Source: Gemmatimonadota bacterium (lineage in GTDB: Bacteria > Gemmatimonadota > Gemmatimonadetes > Longimicrobiales > Longimicrobiaceae). Taken from it: a stretch of DNA of 64,000 nucleotides. The notes beneath the pieces are model-generated. The model saw only the letters and a list, made by a program, of their open reading frames with translations, was not told the DNA's origin and did no database searches. Shown here in pieces: positions 9,795 through 22,007 of this stretch. Location: assembly GCA_031260285.1 (NCBI GenBank), contig JAIRKD010000068.1, positions 41,774 to 105,773 on the forward strand, given 5' to 3'. The first letter of the stretch is position 1. Every line of letters begins with the position of its first letter. The translations under genes were made by a program, and so were the position numbers.

Positions 9795-11196
9795 CCCGGA
9801 TCAGGATCTCCAGAGCGTCAGTCCCGGCTGCGTCAACGCCGGACGCCGGGCCGATCCCGGCGATCCAGAGAATTGTGCCCGCGGCATCCACCAGAACCGG
9901 CAGCCGGGCTCGTTCTCCGCCGGGAACCCGTCGGTCGATCAGGAGCTTTTTCACCATCCGTGTTCCCGATGCCAGGCGGATCCGGTCACCCGGTGCGCGC
10001 GCCCGCAGCAGAAGCGGGAAGGCGCAACCATCCACCGGAAGCTCTGCGATCCACCGCACATCACCGGGAGGAGCACCTTCAGCACCGGATGAACGAACCT
10101 CCACCCGGTAGACAGCTCCACCCAGCCGAACCGTTCCCTGAAAGGCCGTCGAACTCTCCGGCCGTGGAATCTGCAGGGGAGAATCAGGCGGGAGCGAAGC
10201 GGCTCGTTCGATGCGAACCCGATCAAACTCCGACCGGACCCGGACCCCGTCAGCGAGTTCAAGGACCCGGCCGCTGGGAATCCCGGTAATAAACGAGATC
10301 ACCAACCGGGTTCCCGCCCGGTCCGGCACAACTCCGAAGTGTCGCAGGGCTTCGCGAATCAGGCGGGACGAGATGGCCGGATGACAGGCCTGTATCCGAT
10401 CACGGGCAACCAGCAGACTTTCCCCGTCGGATGTGACCACAGTCGGGTACAGGTCGCGCACAATTGCATCCCAGCCATCTTCGGACTCCCGCGCGAGCTC
10501 AGCAAGCGCAACAAGATTCCGGCGAGCGGCCGGAGCAAACTCGCGCTCGATCAGCGGCAGCACCCCCAGACGGAGCTGATTACGCGCGGGGCCGGCCTCC
10601 AGATTGGTGGGATCAGTGCGCCAGGAAAGCCTGTTCCGGGTGGCAAACTCCTCCAGCTCCTCACGCCAGAAACCAAGCAGCGGGCGGAGAAGACCGGCAG
10701 ATGTGACCGCCGGAATCCCGGCGAGCCCGGTGATCCCCGTCCCGCGAAGGATACGGAAAAGGACGGTTTCCGCCTGATCGTCCGCATGATGGGCGGTAAC
10801 GAGGTAGTCCGCTCCCGCCCGCTCACGGGCCTCCCGCAGGAAGTCGTACCGGACTTCCCGGGCGCGCGTCTCACCCGACAGGCCGGGCAGTATGGCAGTC
10901 GTTTCGAGCGGAACCCCCCAGGCAGCACAGAGCCCGCGCACCCAGGCGGCATCCCCCGCGCTGGACGGTCGCATCCCGTGATCCAGATGAGCAGCGCTGA
11001 CCATCAGAGGGAGGCCCTGCGTCCGGAAACGGAGCAGATAGAGAAGGACGGTGGAATCCAGCCCGCCGGAAAAGGCGACCAGCAGATGAGCGGGCCGGTC
11101 TCCGACCCCCAGAGAGTGAAGCGCGCTCCGGAAGCGAGCATCCAGCGGTTCAGCGGAGGCGTGGGAGGCCCACTCCCGGCGGGGGACTTCAGCCAT
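9787..11196 (-). CDS. tilS: tRNA(Ile)-lysidine synthase TilS (start placed at MAEVPRREW rather than the upstream in-frame ORF start)
   Basis: PP-loop LLVAFSGGLDSTVLLYLL, HLDHGMRPSS, TAHHADDQAETVLFRILRGTG. Confidence 0.93.
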   Translation of the reverse strand: MAEVPRREWASHASAEPLDARFRSALHSLGVGDRPAHLLVAFSGGLDSTVLLYLLRFRTQGLPLMVSAAHLDHGMRPSSAGDAAWVRGLCAAWGVPLETTAILPGLSGETRAREVRYDFLREARERAGADYLVTAHHADDQAETVLFRILRGTGITGLAGIPAVTSAGLLRPLLGFWREELEEFATRNRLSWRTDPTNLEAGPARNQLRLGVLPLIEREFAPAARRNLVALAELARESEDGWDAIVRDLYPTVVTSDGESLLVARDRIQACHPAISSRLIREALRHFGVVPDRAGTRLVISFITGIPSGRVLELADGVRVRSEFDRVRIERAASLPPDSPLQIPRPESSTAFQGTVRLGGAVYRVEVRSSGAEGAPPGDVRWIAELPVDGCAFPLLLRARAPGDRIRLASGTRMVKKLLIDRRVPGGERARLPVLVDAAGTILWIAGIGPASGVDAAGTDALEILIRDG

Positions 11197-11212
11197 TACG
11201 GAACGGGAAAGC

Positions 11213-12148
11213 TCACGGAACGGGGGCGGGATCGGGAGCTCCCGGGGGAGGACGCCGGCCGGAACGCTCCACCAGCACCCGCGCGAGCCGGTCCGGACGA
11301 TCAGTGATGATCCCGTCCACTCCGTTGTCCAGCAGCAGGTGCATGTCGGAAAGTTCGTCCACCGTCCAGACATGAACTGCGAGGTTCCAGGAGTGTGCCA
11401 CCTCAACCAGTTCCCGGGTGGGGATCAGCTGACTGTTGTGCCGGATCGGGAGCTGGAGAGCATCAACCCCGGGGGGAATCAGGACTTTCCCCAACCGGAG
11501 CTGTGCAACAAACAGCTTCAGCTCCCGGGCCGAGGCGCTGACCGGCATCCCCAGCTTCATCAGCTTTCTCCGGTCCCGGGCCCTCTCCCCTGCGATCAGC
11601 ACCCGTCGTTCCGCGCCTGCATCGCGAATCGCCCGCAGAACCGCGTCCTGGGTACGCCCGTCCTTGATCTCGATGTTGACCCGGGCCGCGGGAAACTCCT
11701 GGAGGACCTCGGAAAGCGTTGGAATGCGGATTCCGATGCCGCGGAAGGGGTACGTCCGGCCTCCGTCCGGGGTGAACCGGTACCCGGCATCAAGCTCCCG
11801 GACCCGGGCAAGATCAAGCTCCGCGATCGCTCCGGAACCTCCCGTGGTACGGGCCAGCGTGGGGTCGTGAAAGACGACCGCATGACCATCGCGGGTGGGC
11901 TGAACATCCAGTTCGAGGATGTCCGCGCCCCACCACTCCAGTGCCCGACGGAAGGCGGGAAGGGTATTTTCGGGAGCCAGAGCGGAACCACCCCGGTGCG
12001 CGATCAGCAGCGGCGCGCCGGCGAGGTAGGGAAAGCCCGGGCGACAGGAGCCGGAACCCCAGGCCCGGAAGAGACCAACCCCGAGCGAACCGATGATGGA
12101 GGCGAGCAGCGCGCCTCCCGCCCTATCCTCGCGCTTCGAGGACTTCAC
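11213..12148 (-). CDS. Glycerophosphodiester phosphodiesterase
   Basis: [82 protein letters not shown]. Confidence 0.95.
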   Translation of the reverse strand: [311 protein letters not shown]

Positions 12149-12746
12149 GTTCCTCCCGGCTCAGCCCGTAGAGTCGATAAAGCGCCAGATCAATCAGATG
12201 CCCGGTCATCGCCCGGGCCCAGACGAGGTCCTGCGAGTCCGCCCCGCGACCCAGCTCCTCTGTGGCCGTCACCTGCCGCTCAGCGAGGAAGCAGAGAATC
12301 TCCTCAACCACCTCGGGCCTCGGCGTGAGACTGGGGCTTCGCGGGAAGTCGTCAGGCGGGGGCAGCAGCGCATCAACAAAAGCGAGAAAGCCGGGGAACA
12401 CAAGCTCTGTAAGCGGTCCGCCACCGACCCGTTCCTCGTCGGTCAGCTCTTCCCACGCAAGTTCGTTCCAGTAAAGCTCTTCCGCTTCCTTGAGCAGGTA
12501 CTCACGACCTTCGGGCGCAAGCGGCTCCCTTCCGGAGACAAGCGGAAAAACCGGTTTCCCGAGCGTTTCGAGCATCCGTGTACGACGGGCCTCAACGAGA
12601 GAGTGCGGCATTCCTGAAGGGGGAGCGGGAGTGGTTCTCGGCGGAGACAGACGGGACGGAGCTCCGCCTGTCGGCATCGGAGGATAATGCCACCGGAATG
12701 CGGCGGTCAGCAAGCCCGCCTGTGTCAAACCTGAGGAAATACCCAC
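12123..12746 (-). CDS. Conserved hypothetical protein (start probably MPHSLVEARR, ~12612)
   Basis: Uninterrupted ORF, compositionally protein-like, overlaps the gdpd start as in an operon. Confidence 0.65.
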   Translation of the reverse strand: MGISSGLTQAGLLTAAFRWHYPPMPTGGAPSRLSPPRTTPAPPSGMPHSLVEARRTRMLETLGKPVFPLVSGREPLAPEGREYLLKEAEELYWNELAWEELTDEERVGGGPLTELVFPGFLAFVDALLPPPDDFPRSPSLTPRPEVVEEILCFLAERQVTATEELGRGADSQDLVWARAMTGHLIDLALYRLYGLSREEREVLEARG

Positions 12747-12841
12747 CGGAGATGTTCAAAAATAGAGCCTTGCCCATCAATATTCCCGCAATTATTTTGC
12801 AGCTGTAAATTGCTGCGGCTCTTCATCTGCTGCGGCTCTTC

Positions 12842-13135
12842 ATGAAAACAAGACTTTCGCTTCTGGGGCTGGTCCTGCTTACCGGATGCTATCATGCAAC
12901 AATCGAGACCGGCCTTTCCCCGTCTCCACAGATTGTTGAGAAATCCTGGGCAACCGGATGGCTGAATGGCCTCGTGCCTCCCTCGACCGTTGAAACACAG
13001 CAACGGTGCTCAGAAGGAGTCGCAAAAGTCGAAACACAAATCTCCTTTCCGAACATGATCGCCAGTATTATGACCGGTGGTATTTACTCGCCAATGGCGA
13101 TTAAAGTAACGTGCGCGCAGTCAGCACGCCGTTGA
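12842..13135 (+). CDS. Bor-like lipoprotein
   Basis: Lipobox LLTGC; C-terminal GGIYSPMAIKVTCAQ resembles lambda Bor/Iss LGIYTPLEARVYCSQ. Confidence 0.75.
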   Translation: MKTRLSLLGLVLLTGCYHATIETGLSPSPQIVEKSWATGWLNGLVPPSTVETQQRCSEGVAKVETQISFPNMIASIMTGGIYSPMAIKVTCAQSARR

Positions 13136-13179
13136 TTCCATCAGGGATGGTGATTGTATCTGAGCCCTCCTGATTTCCC

Positions 13180-13216
13180 GAAACGGGAGACTCTTTCACT
13201 GAGGGTCTCCCGTTTC
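13180..13216. terminator. Bidirectional stem-loop between the bor-like gene and the GntR regulator
   Basis: gaaacgggagac / gtctcccgtttc perfect 12-bp arms; overlaps the GntR stop codon region. Confidence 0.6.
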
Positions 13217-14341
13217 CGCATTCAACCGGGCGATCAGCCGTCCGACCGTTCCACTGGAGTCCGCCCCCAGATACCGGGGATGAATTTCAATCCCGCCCGC
13301 CCGCCCGGCGGAAAGCGCACTCCCGGCGGCTTCCGTGATCAGAAGGGGAATGGAACGATCCACCACTCGCATCGCCTCCCCGTCACCCACGGGAATGATA
13401 CGCAGACGGTCCCGCGTGGACGCGGAAAGCAGCTTCGCCAGCCGGTCTCCGAACTCCCGATCCACACACAGCAGATTGACCGGTCCATTCTCAAGCCGGG
13501 AACGGATTGCATCCACAATGGACGGCTCCGGAACCACAATCGCGACAGGTTTCCCGATCGCGCGGGCAAGTCGCGCCAGCGAGGCATGATAGGGCGTGGT
13601 CACAACCAGATCCACATCCGCGAGGTCCCGGGTGATCCGCTCTTCCTCCTTCGGATCAGTCAGGGATCCACAGCGCAACGGATAGACCCGGAGGCCGAAT
13701 CTGCGGCGCAGCTCCCCGGTAAGCCCGACGCGCAGATCTTCGGTGGCGTCCACACACGCGCACGAGATCTCACGGGCACCGAGATAGCGCCGGACAAGCG
13801 CCGGCATCGCAACCAGACCCTCCGGCTGATCCGCAGCACTCGCTACCATGCGGGAAAACCACTCCGGCGGGGCGGCAGGAAGGACTTCCTCAGAGGCCGG
13901 GATGGACAGGAACACACCGGATCGCGCTCGCAGCTCAACAACGCCTTCCGCTTCAAGAACCCGATACGCCCGCTCAGCCGTCTTCCGGTTGATTCCCGCG
14001 TGAAGCGCAAACTCCCGGATGCTGGGGAGCCGATCTCCGGCCCGCAGATCTCCGGCGTATACGGCGCCGGCCAGTCGCTCGCGGAAACGGGCAATCAGCG
14101 CCGCGGTGGTTGGCCGACCCCGCGCTCCACGACCACCATCAAGCGTGTCCAGGAGAATGGGGTGCTGACCCTCCGCCGGTGGCGACAGCGGATGACCGGA
14201 GCTGTCAGTCGCTCCCGCACCCTCCATTGGTCCAGCTTCGCAGATCCCACCCTGACCACTACAATTCTCTTGCTTCTCATCCGGCACAGAAGGATGGCTG
14301 ATCCCGGACCCGGATGTTGTGCCTGCTACTGCTCTGATCAC
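13196..14341 (-). CDS. GntR-family transcriptional regulator (start uncertain)
   Basis: wHTH GDLRAGDRLPSIREFALHAGINRKTAERAYRVLEAEGVVELRARSGVFLS plus C-terminal effector-like domain. Confidence 0.85.
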   Translation of the reverse strand: MIRAVAGTTSGSGISHPSVPDEKQENCSGQGGICEAGPMEGAGATDSSGHPLSPPAEGQHPILLDTLDGGRGARGRPTTAALIARFRERLAGAVYAGDLRAGDRLPSIREFALHAGINRKTAERAYRVLEAEGVVELRARSGVFLSIPASEEVLPAAPPEWFSRMVASAADQPEGLVAMPALVRRYLGAREISCACVDATEDLRVGLTGELRRRFGLRVYPLRCGSLTDPKEEERITRDLADVDLVVTTPYHASLARLARAIGKPVAIVVPEPSIVDAIRSRLENGPVNLLCVDREFGDRLAKLLSASTRDRLRIIPVGDGEAMRVVDRSIPLLITEAAGSALSAGRAGGIEIHPRYLGADSSGTVGRLIARLNAETGDPQ

Positions 14342-14575
14342 CTGCTCACCACACAGCTTTACTTCGTACTTCCCTATCGCGCTTTCTCCCCGTCACGGGA
14401 ATCCGTCGCACATTCAGAAAGCTGTCTTTGCACCAGTCGTACCGGGGCGGATTCCGGGAATCACAAAAACGGGGAAAGTGTGGAAATGCGCAGACTGGAA
14501 GAACGGAGAACTGCAAGCAGAAAAAACAGCGGAGGCGGGGAAAAAGGTGGAGACGGGAAAGCAGAAATGGAGCGA

Positions 14576-14617
14576 TTGTGAGGATGAAGTTGTGAGAATG
14601 ATGTTGTGAGAATGAAA
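14576..14617. repeat. Three 14-bp imperfect direct repeats
   Basis: ttgtgaggatgaag / ttgtgagaatgatg / ttgtgagaatgaaa. Confidence 0.6.
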
Positions 14618-14702
14618 GACCGCGGGGACAACAACCGGCGGGACCGGAAAAACCAGAAGCCCCGCCATCCAGGGATGACAGGGCTTTCCGATATTACCCG
14701 AG

Positions 14703-14776
14703 TAGCGGAGGAGGGATTCGAACCCCCGACACGCGGATTATGATTCCGCTGCTCTAACCGACTGAGCTACTCCGCC
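14703..14776 (-). tRNA. tRNA-Met (CAU), elongator type
   Basis: Reverse strand GGCGGAGTAGCTCAGTCGGTTAGAGCAGCGGAATCATAATCCGCGTGTCGGGGGTTCGAATCCCTCCTCCGCTA folds as a cloverleaf with CAT anticodon; CCA not encoded. Confidence 0.93.
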
Positions 14777-14781
14777 AAAAG

Positions 14782-14855
<74 letters not shown>

Positions 14856-14892
14856 ACAAGAACCTGAAACTAACCCCTTTTGACCACCGGGG

Positions 14893-18108
<3,216 letters not shown>

Positions 18109-18471
18109 GGCAAGGTGACTACCAGGAGGACCATGGCACGACGATTCATGGCATGTCTGACCGGTCGAAGGATCAGACAAACGATCGTACGATCCATCAG
18201 ATGGATCAGTGGAACGATGAGTCACGACCGGAGGATGGATGCAGAAATGGAAGCAGACATCAGGGCAGCGATTGAATCCGGACCGGACACAGCGATAGCG
18301 CCGGAGAAAGATCCGGAAGCGAAGCTGGAGCCGGGAAAGGGAGAGCCCGTGTCCGGGGCATGAATCACGCCCCGGTGCACAACAGATGCTGCGGAAAGAT
18401 TCTGGAAAGGATTCATACCCCGCACAGGCCGGAGGTATCGCGGGATCAGTGAAGAATCCGATGCTTCCCGG

Positions 18472-18666
18472 CTATTTATGGCTCTGGCTGACTGAACGTC
18501 CGAAGCTGATCTCTCCGTTGTCAATCCTGATGTTGAACCCGCACTCGGGATTGTTGCAGACCCATGCCTTGAAGGTGATCGGGGCACCATCCCTCCCGTA
18601 GTCGGACAGAGGAACCAGTATACCCTTACCACACTTCCCACATTCCGGCAGTTCGATTTCCCCCAT
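18472..18666 (-). CDS. Small zinc-ribbon protein (start MGEIELPECGKCGKG assumed)
   Basis: CGKCGKGILVPLSDYGRDGAPITFKAWVCNNPECGFNIRI: CxxC...CxxxxC zinc-ribbon spacing. Confidence 0.6.
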   Translation of the reverse strand: MGEIELPECGKCGKGILVPLSDYGRDGAPITFKAWVCNNPECGFNIRIDNGEISFGRSVSQSHK

Positions 18667-18748
18667 CTGCTCCGCCCTTCCTCTTCGGTTACAGCAACTT
18701 CCACCGACCTGAATACAGAGAAGAAGAGCAAGCGCTGTTCCAGTGGAT

Positions 18749-19135
18749 TCAACTGCGCAGAATGCCCGACCATGGATAATTTGTCTCAAACTCCTCTTCG
18801 AAACTGTAGACGTCGTCGAAGGTCTCGATGTTATCCTCCGGCCGCTTGATCAGCACTCCGAGTTCGACCAGCGCAAAGACAATTTCACCGAGATCGCGGG
18901 TAGTACAGATCCCCCAGTATTGCAGGACGGAGCGGGCCAGGAGACCCCAGCGTTCCCGGGCGAGATCACGACATCCGTACGCAAGCTCCCGCCCGCTGAT
19001 GTGCCGGGGCTCACCCAGACGATCAATCGTGTAGTGCAACCCCGAGAGAATGAAGATGTACGCCGTCTCGTGGTAGGCGGGATACCGCCAGCGGAGCCGG
19101 TCGATGACACTCTCGGCGAGAAGGATATCGCTCAT
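18749..19135 (-). CDS. Minf_1886-like conserved hypothetical protein
   Basis: RYPAYHETAYIFILSGLHYTIDRLGEPRHISGRELAYGCRDLARERWGLLARSVLQYWGICTTRDLGEIVFALVELGVL, recalled as typical of this family. Confidence 0.7.
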   Translation of the reverse strand: MSDILLAESVIDRLRWRYPAYHETAYIFILSGLHYTIDRLGEPRHISGRELAYGCRDLARERWGLLARSVLQYWGICTTRDLGEIVFALVELGVLIKRPEDNIETFDDVYSFEEEFETNYPWSGILRS

Positions 19136-19382
19136 CGGGGGGATCTGTGCGTGCCTGGATCCGGCGCCTTGCCTGTGTCGTCACACCCGTTCTTCATGGG
19201 AGCTCCATCCGGGATATACACCCACCCAAGCTAGAATCGCCTTCCGGACAGAGCAAGTACGGAGGATACGTCCGTCGCACCACAGCTCACCCCAGGTGAA
19301 CAGGTCGCGGGATCAACCGCGGACCACACAGAGATCATGTCCGGGGTCACGGGCGAAGAGCATCCGGGATCGTGCCCGAAGA

Positions 19383-20009
19383 TCATATCCGGTAAAGCAC
19401 GGTACTGCCCAGACGTTCAAGAGTGACCCGACCGGAGGTCCGTTCGATGAGGAAGCGCTGCAGGGGCTCAACCTCTGCGTCCGGAACGTCGAAGGAAACC
19501 GTCGCCTGCTCTTCGACAAACGAGTACTCCTGGCGGGTTGCCCCGCTCCGCTCCAGACCGTGCATCACAGACGATGTGTCACCAAAGGCGTAACGTACGC
19601 ACAGTCGTTCAGCGTACACCCCTCGCCGGCGGGGGGCTGCGGAGAGCGCTTCCGCGGCAGCCTCTCCGTAGGCGCGGACAAGGCCACCCACACCAAGCTT
19701 CGTTCCGCCGAACCAGCGTGTGACGATGACAGCGGTATCCACCAGCTGGTCTGAATCAATCGCGGCAAGAATCGGGGCGCCGGCGCTTCCTGAGGGCTCC
19801 CCCGCATCAATCGCCCGCCAGAGACCGTCGCGGAACCGCCAGGCCGCACAATGATGGGTTGCATCAAAACGAACCCGTCCGCGCTCTTCAAGCACCAGAC
19901 GGGCCTCCGCCTCATCCTCAACGGGAAAGGCAAAGGCGAGGAAGCGGGAAGCCCGGACCCGGATCTCCACCTCCGCGGAAGCGGCGAGGGTATTGAACTC
20001 CCGTATCAA
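19383..20009 (-). CDS. YigZ/IMPACT family protein
   Basis: RASRFLAFAFPVEDEAEA, DATHHCAAWRF, DAGEPSGSAGAPILAAI, VIVTRWFGGTKLGVGGLVRAYGEAA. Confidence 0.95.
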   Translation of the reverse strand: MIREFNTLAASAEVEIRVRASRFLAFAFPVEDEAEARLVLEERGRVRFDATHHCAAWRFRDGLWRAIDAGEPSGSAGAPILAAIDSDQLVDTAVIVTRWFGGTKLGVGGLVRAYGEAAAEALSAAPRRRGVYAERLCVRYAFGDTSSVMHGLERSGATRQEYSFVEEQATVSFDVPDAEVEPLQRFLIERTSGRVTLERLGSTVLYRI

Positions 20010-20241
20010 ATATCACCCTGCCTTATTCATGCGAGGGCGTGTGAAGGTCGTTGTCTCCCGAGATCGTGTGGTTCTGCTTACACGTCCTCCGGGGAGAGCA
20101 GGCGCGTCACCGCCTTTTTCTCGAATCCTTCTCCGCGCCGCGCCATTTCTCCTTCAGGTGCCGCCGTCGTTTCTCTTATTCTACCCGGGCGACAACGATT
20201 CTGACATGGAGAAGGTCTCCTTTCGCACGCTGGCCGAGGGC

Positions 20242-21330
20242 CTATCCCTGGGGTGCGGCGCCGCAGCCGATCCGTCTGGTACTCACTACGAGGTTGTCGA
20301 AGTACCTCTCCTGTTCTCTGGGCGCGCCGTCATTCCAGAAGTTCTCCAGGAAGAACGCGTTGATTCCGTACTCGTTGTATCCGCCGACCCAGTTCAGGTT
20401 GGTGGATGATGCCTCCGGCATACCGTTGATCCAGAGTTCCTGGGCACCATTCGCGTGTCCGGGTGAGAGCTCGGGATCGTTGAGCTTCATGTGGGCCTCG
20501 ACGCAGTGCCAGACTCCGACATGGCGTTCATCAAAGATCGGCGTCGAACCTCTTCGAATACCGAGCCACCGCAGATGCTGGAAATCGTTGTACCGGGTTG
20601 TATGAACATGCCCGGCGGCGTCGGTTCCGGATGCGGGATCGAGCGCGAGATAGTTTCCCCCCTGTCCGCTTGACCAGACGTGGCCGATCGCCGCCTGCTG
20701 CCAGTTGGATCCGGCAAAGACGGTCAGACGGGCGAACTTGTCCCCCCCACCTCCGGACCAGCCGGGCTCGTTCCTCACCCACACTCGCCAGTATATCTCA
20801 CGGTAGTTCTTTCCCTCTGTACCTGGAACAGACCGGAAGTAGGAAGAAGGTGTCCGCCCGAACGCCAGCTTGAGCGAACCTGCGTCCTCCCGACCGCGAG
20901 TGTACCGGGCTCTCATTCCGATGGAGCTGCCCACTCCGACTGCCGCCTGCCTGACGAAGGAATCCCCCCCGCGATCATACTCGTAGTACTGACTGAGCCG
21001 GTCTGCTTCGAAGTCGTCACACCAGATCCATGCATCATCGGGTTCCTCGCACTCACGGACGAGCGACTTCGGCTTCGGTTCCGGCTCCTTCGGTTCCGGC
21101 TCCGGTTCAGAATCAGGGGGAACCGGGTCGGGCGGCTCCGGTTCCGGAAACGTGGAATCGGAAGGAAGTGGATTGGGAGGAACAGAATCGGGGAGCTCAT
21201 CCCGTGGAGGCACCACCCCGCCAGGAACCATCGGAGATGAACAGGACGCAGCGCTCATAATGAGAAGCGAGCTGATTGCTCTTCTCAGCGGTGACCGGGC
21301 ACCTGACGTCAACATCAGGCTCATCATCAA
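20242..21330 (-). CDS. Secreted lipoprotein with Pro/Glu-rich linker and polysaccharide-lyase/ConA-like domain (tentative)
   Basis: Lipobox-like MSAASCSS; repeat EPEPPDPVPPDSEPEPEPKEPEPKPK; beta-rich domain with CVEAHMKLN...LWING...FDNLVVSTRRIGC. Confidence 0.7.
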   Translation of the reverse strand: MMMSLMLTSGARSPLRRAISSLLIMSAASCSSPMVPGGVVPPRDELPDSVPPNPLPSDSTFPEPEPPDPVPPDSEPEPEPKEPEPKPKSLVRECEEPDDAWIWCDDFEADRLSQYYEYDRGGDSFVRQAAVGVGSSIGMRARYTRGREDAGSLKLAFGRTPSSYFRSVPGTEGKNYREIYWRVWVRNEPGWSGGGGDKFARLTVFAGSNWQQAAIGHVWSSGQGGNYLALDPASGTDAAGHVHTTRYNDFQHLRWLGIRRGSTPIFDERHVGVWHCVEAHMKLNDPELSPGHANGAQELWINGMPEASSTNLNWVGGYNEYGINAFFLENFWNDGAPREQERYFDNLVVSTRRIGCGAAPQG

Positions 21331-21908
21331 CCTCTGTGTATCTCAGAGTGTGCAGCGATTCCGGCGCGAGGTGAGCGGGAAGCGGATCGGATGGGCTGCA
21401 AGCGCAGGCCGCCCCAATGGCCGCCCTCTGGCAGGGATTACGCCCCGGCCCGCACCCGCCTGCCCGGAAATCGCAAACACGTTCTCAGCTCGTTGGTAAA
21501 GAATATATCTGCCGTGAATGTGCCTAACTGATAACGATAACAGCTGTCTGTCAAGTTTTCGAGATGAATGACTTCTCTGTCCGGGTGCCCCTGGACGGCT
21601 GTTACGGAAACTCTGCCCGGAGGATAAGAAGCAGCAGATGGAAATGACTACGACAGAACGGATCCGGAGGCTATGGAGCGAGGTGATCCGGAGGCGAGCG
21701 TGGTACAGCGGCCGGGGGCGGGACCCGGCGCGCGCGCCTGATCCGGAACTGGCGGAGAAGCCTGCGAAGCGTCAGCGCTCCACTACCCGATACAAAGACC
21801 GGATTCTGCGGGAGGCCCGTGCCTGTACTCAGCCGGGGACAGGTCACCCTGCGACCACGCCCCGGGAGAAATTTCATATCCGGACTATCACACATGTCGG
21901 GATACCAG

Positions 21909-21944
21909 AAAAATCGGCCGGAGCATTACGCTCCGGCCGATTTT
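21909..21944. terminator. Bidirectional intrinsic terminator downstream of ino1
   Basis: aaaaatcggccggagc-attac-gctccggccgatttt: perfect 11-bp GC arms flanked by A and T tracts. Confidence 0.85.
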
Positions 21945-22007
21945 CGGTATGATCGCCTTCCACGATCAACACCCGCCATCAATGTGGCATCACCGCACAC
22001 CCATCCG

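Noticed and set aside
11197-11406. N-terminal extension of the tilS ORF
   Set aside because: It would overlap the 3' end of the glycerophosphodiesterase gene; MAEVPRREW at 11196 is the better start.
14110-14609. Small ORFs overlapping the GntR 5' region and tandem repeats
   Set aside because: Repetitive-sequence translations with no SD or family resemblance.
14703-14776. Possibility that the first CAU tRNA is tRNA-Ile2 (lysidine substrate of TilS)
   Set aside because: Acceptor and T-arm (GGCGGAG...CTCCGCTA, TCGGGGGTTCGA) look more like elongator tRNA-Met; not excluded without tRNAscan/TFAM.
18195-18215. Short dyads such as gatcgtacgatc and gatccatcagatggatc
   Set aside because: Arms too short to distinguish from chance without a genome-wide count.
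18115-18363. 82-aa plus-strand ORF with apparent SD
   Set aside because: Low-complexity charged composition and no recognisable family; not enough evidence to call a gene.
21638-21952. 104-aa plus-strand ORF in the gap before ino1
   Set aside because: Arg-rich translation running through an intrinsic terminator; unlikely to be coding.
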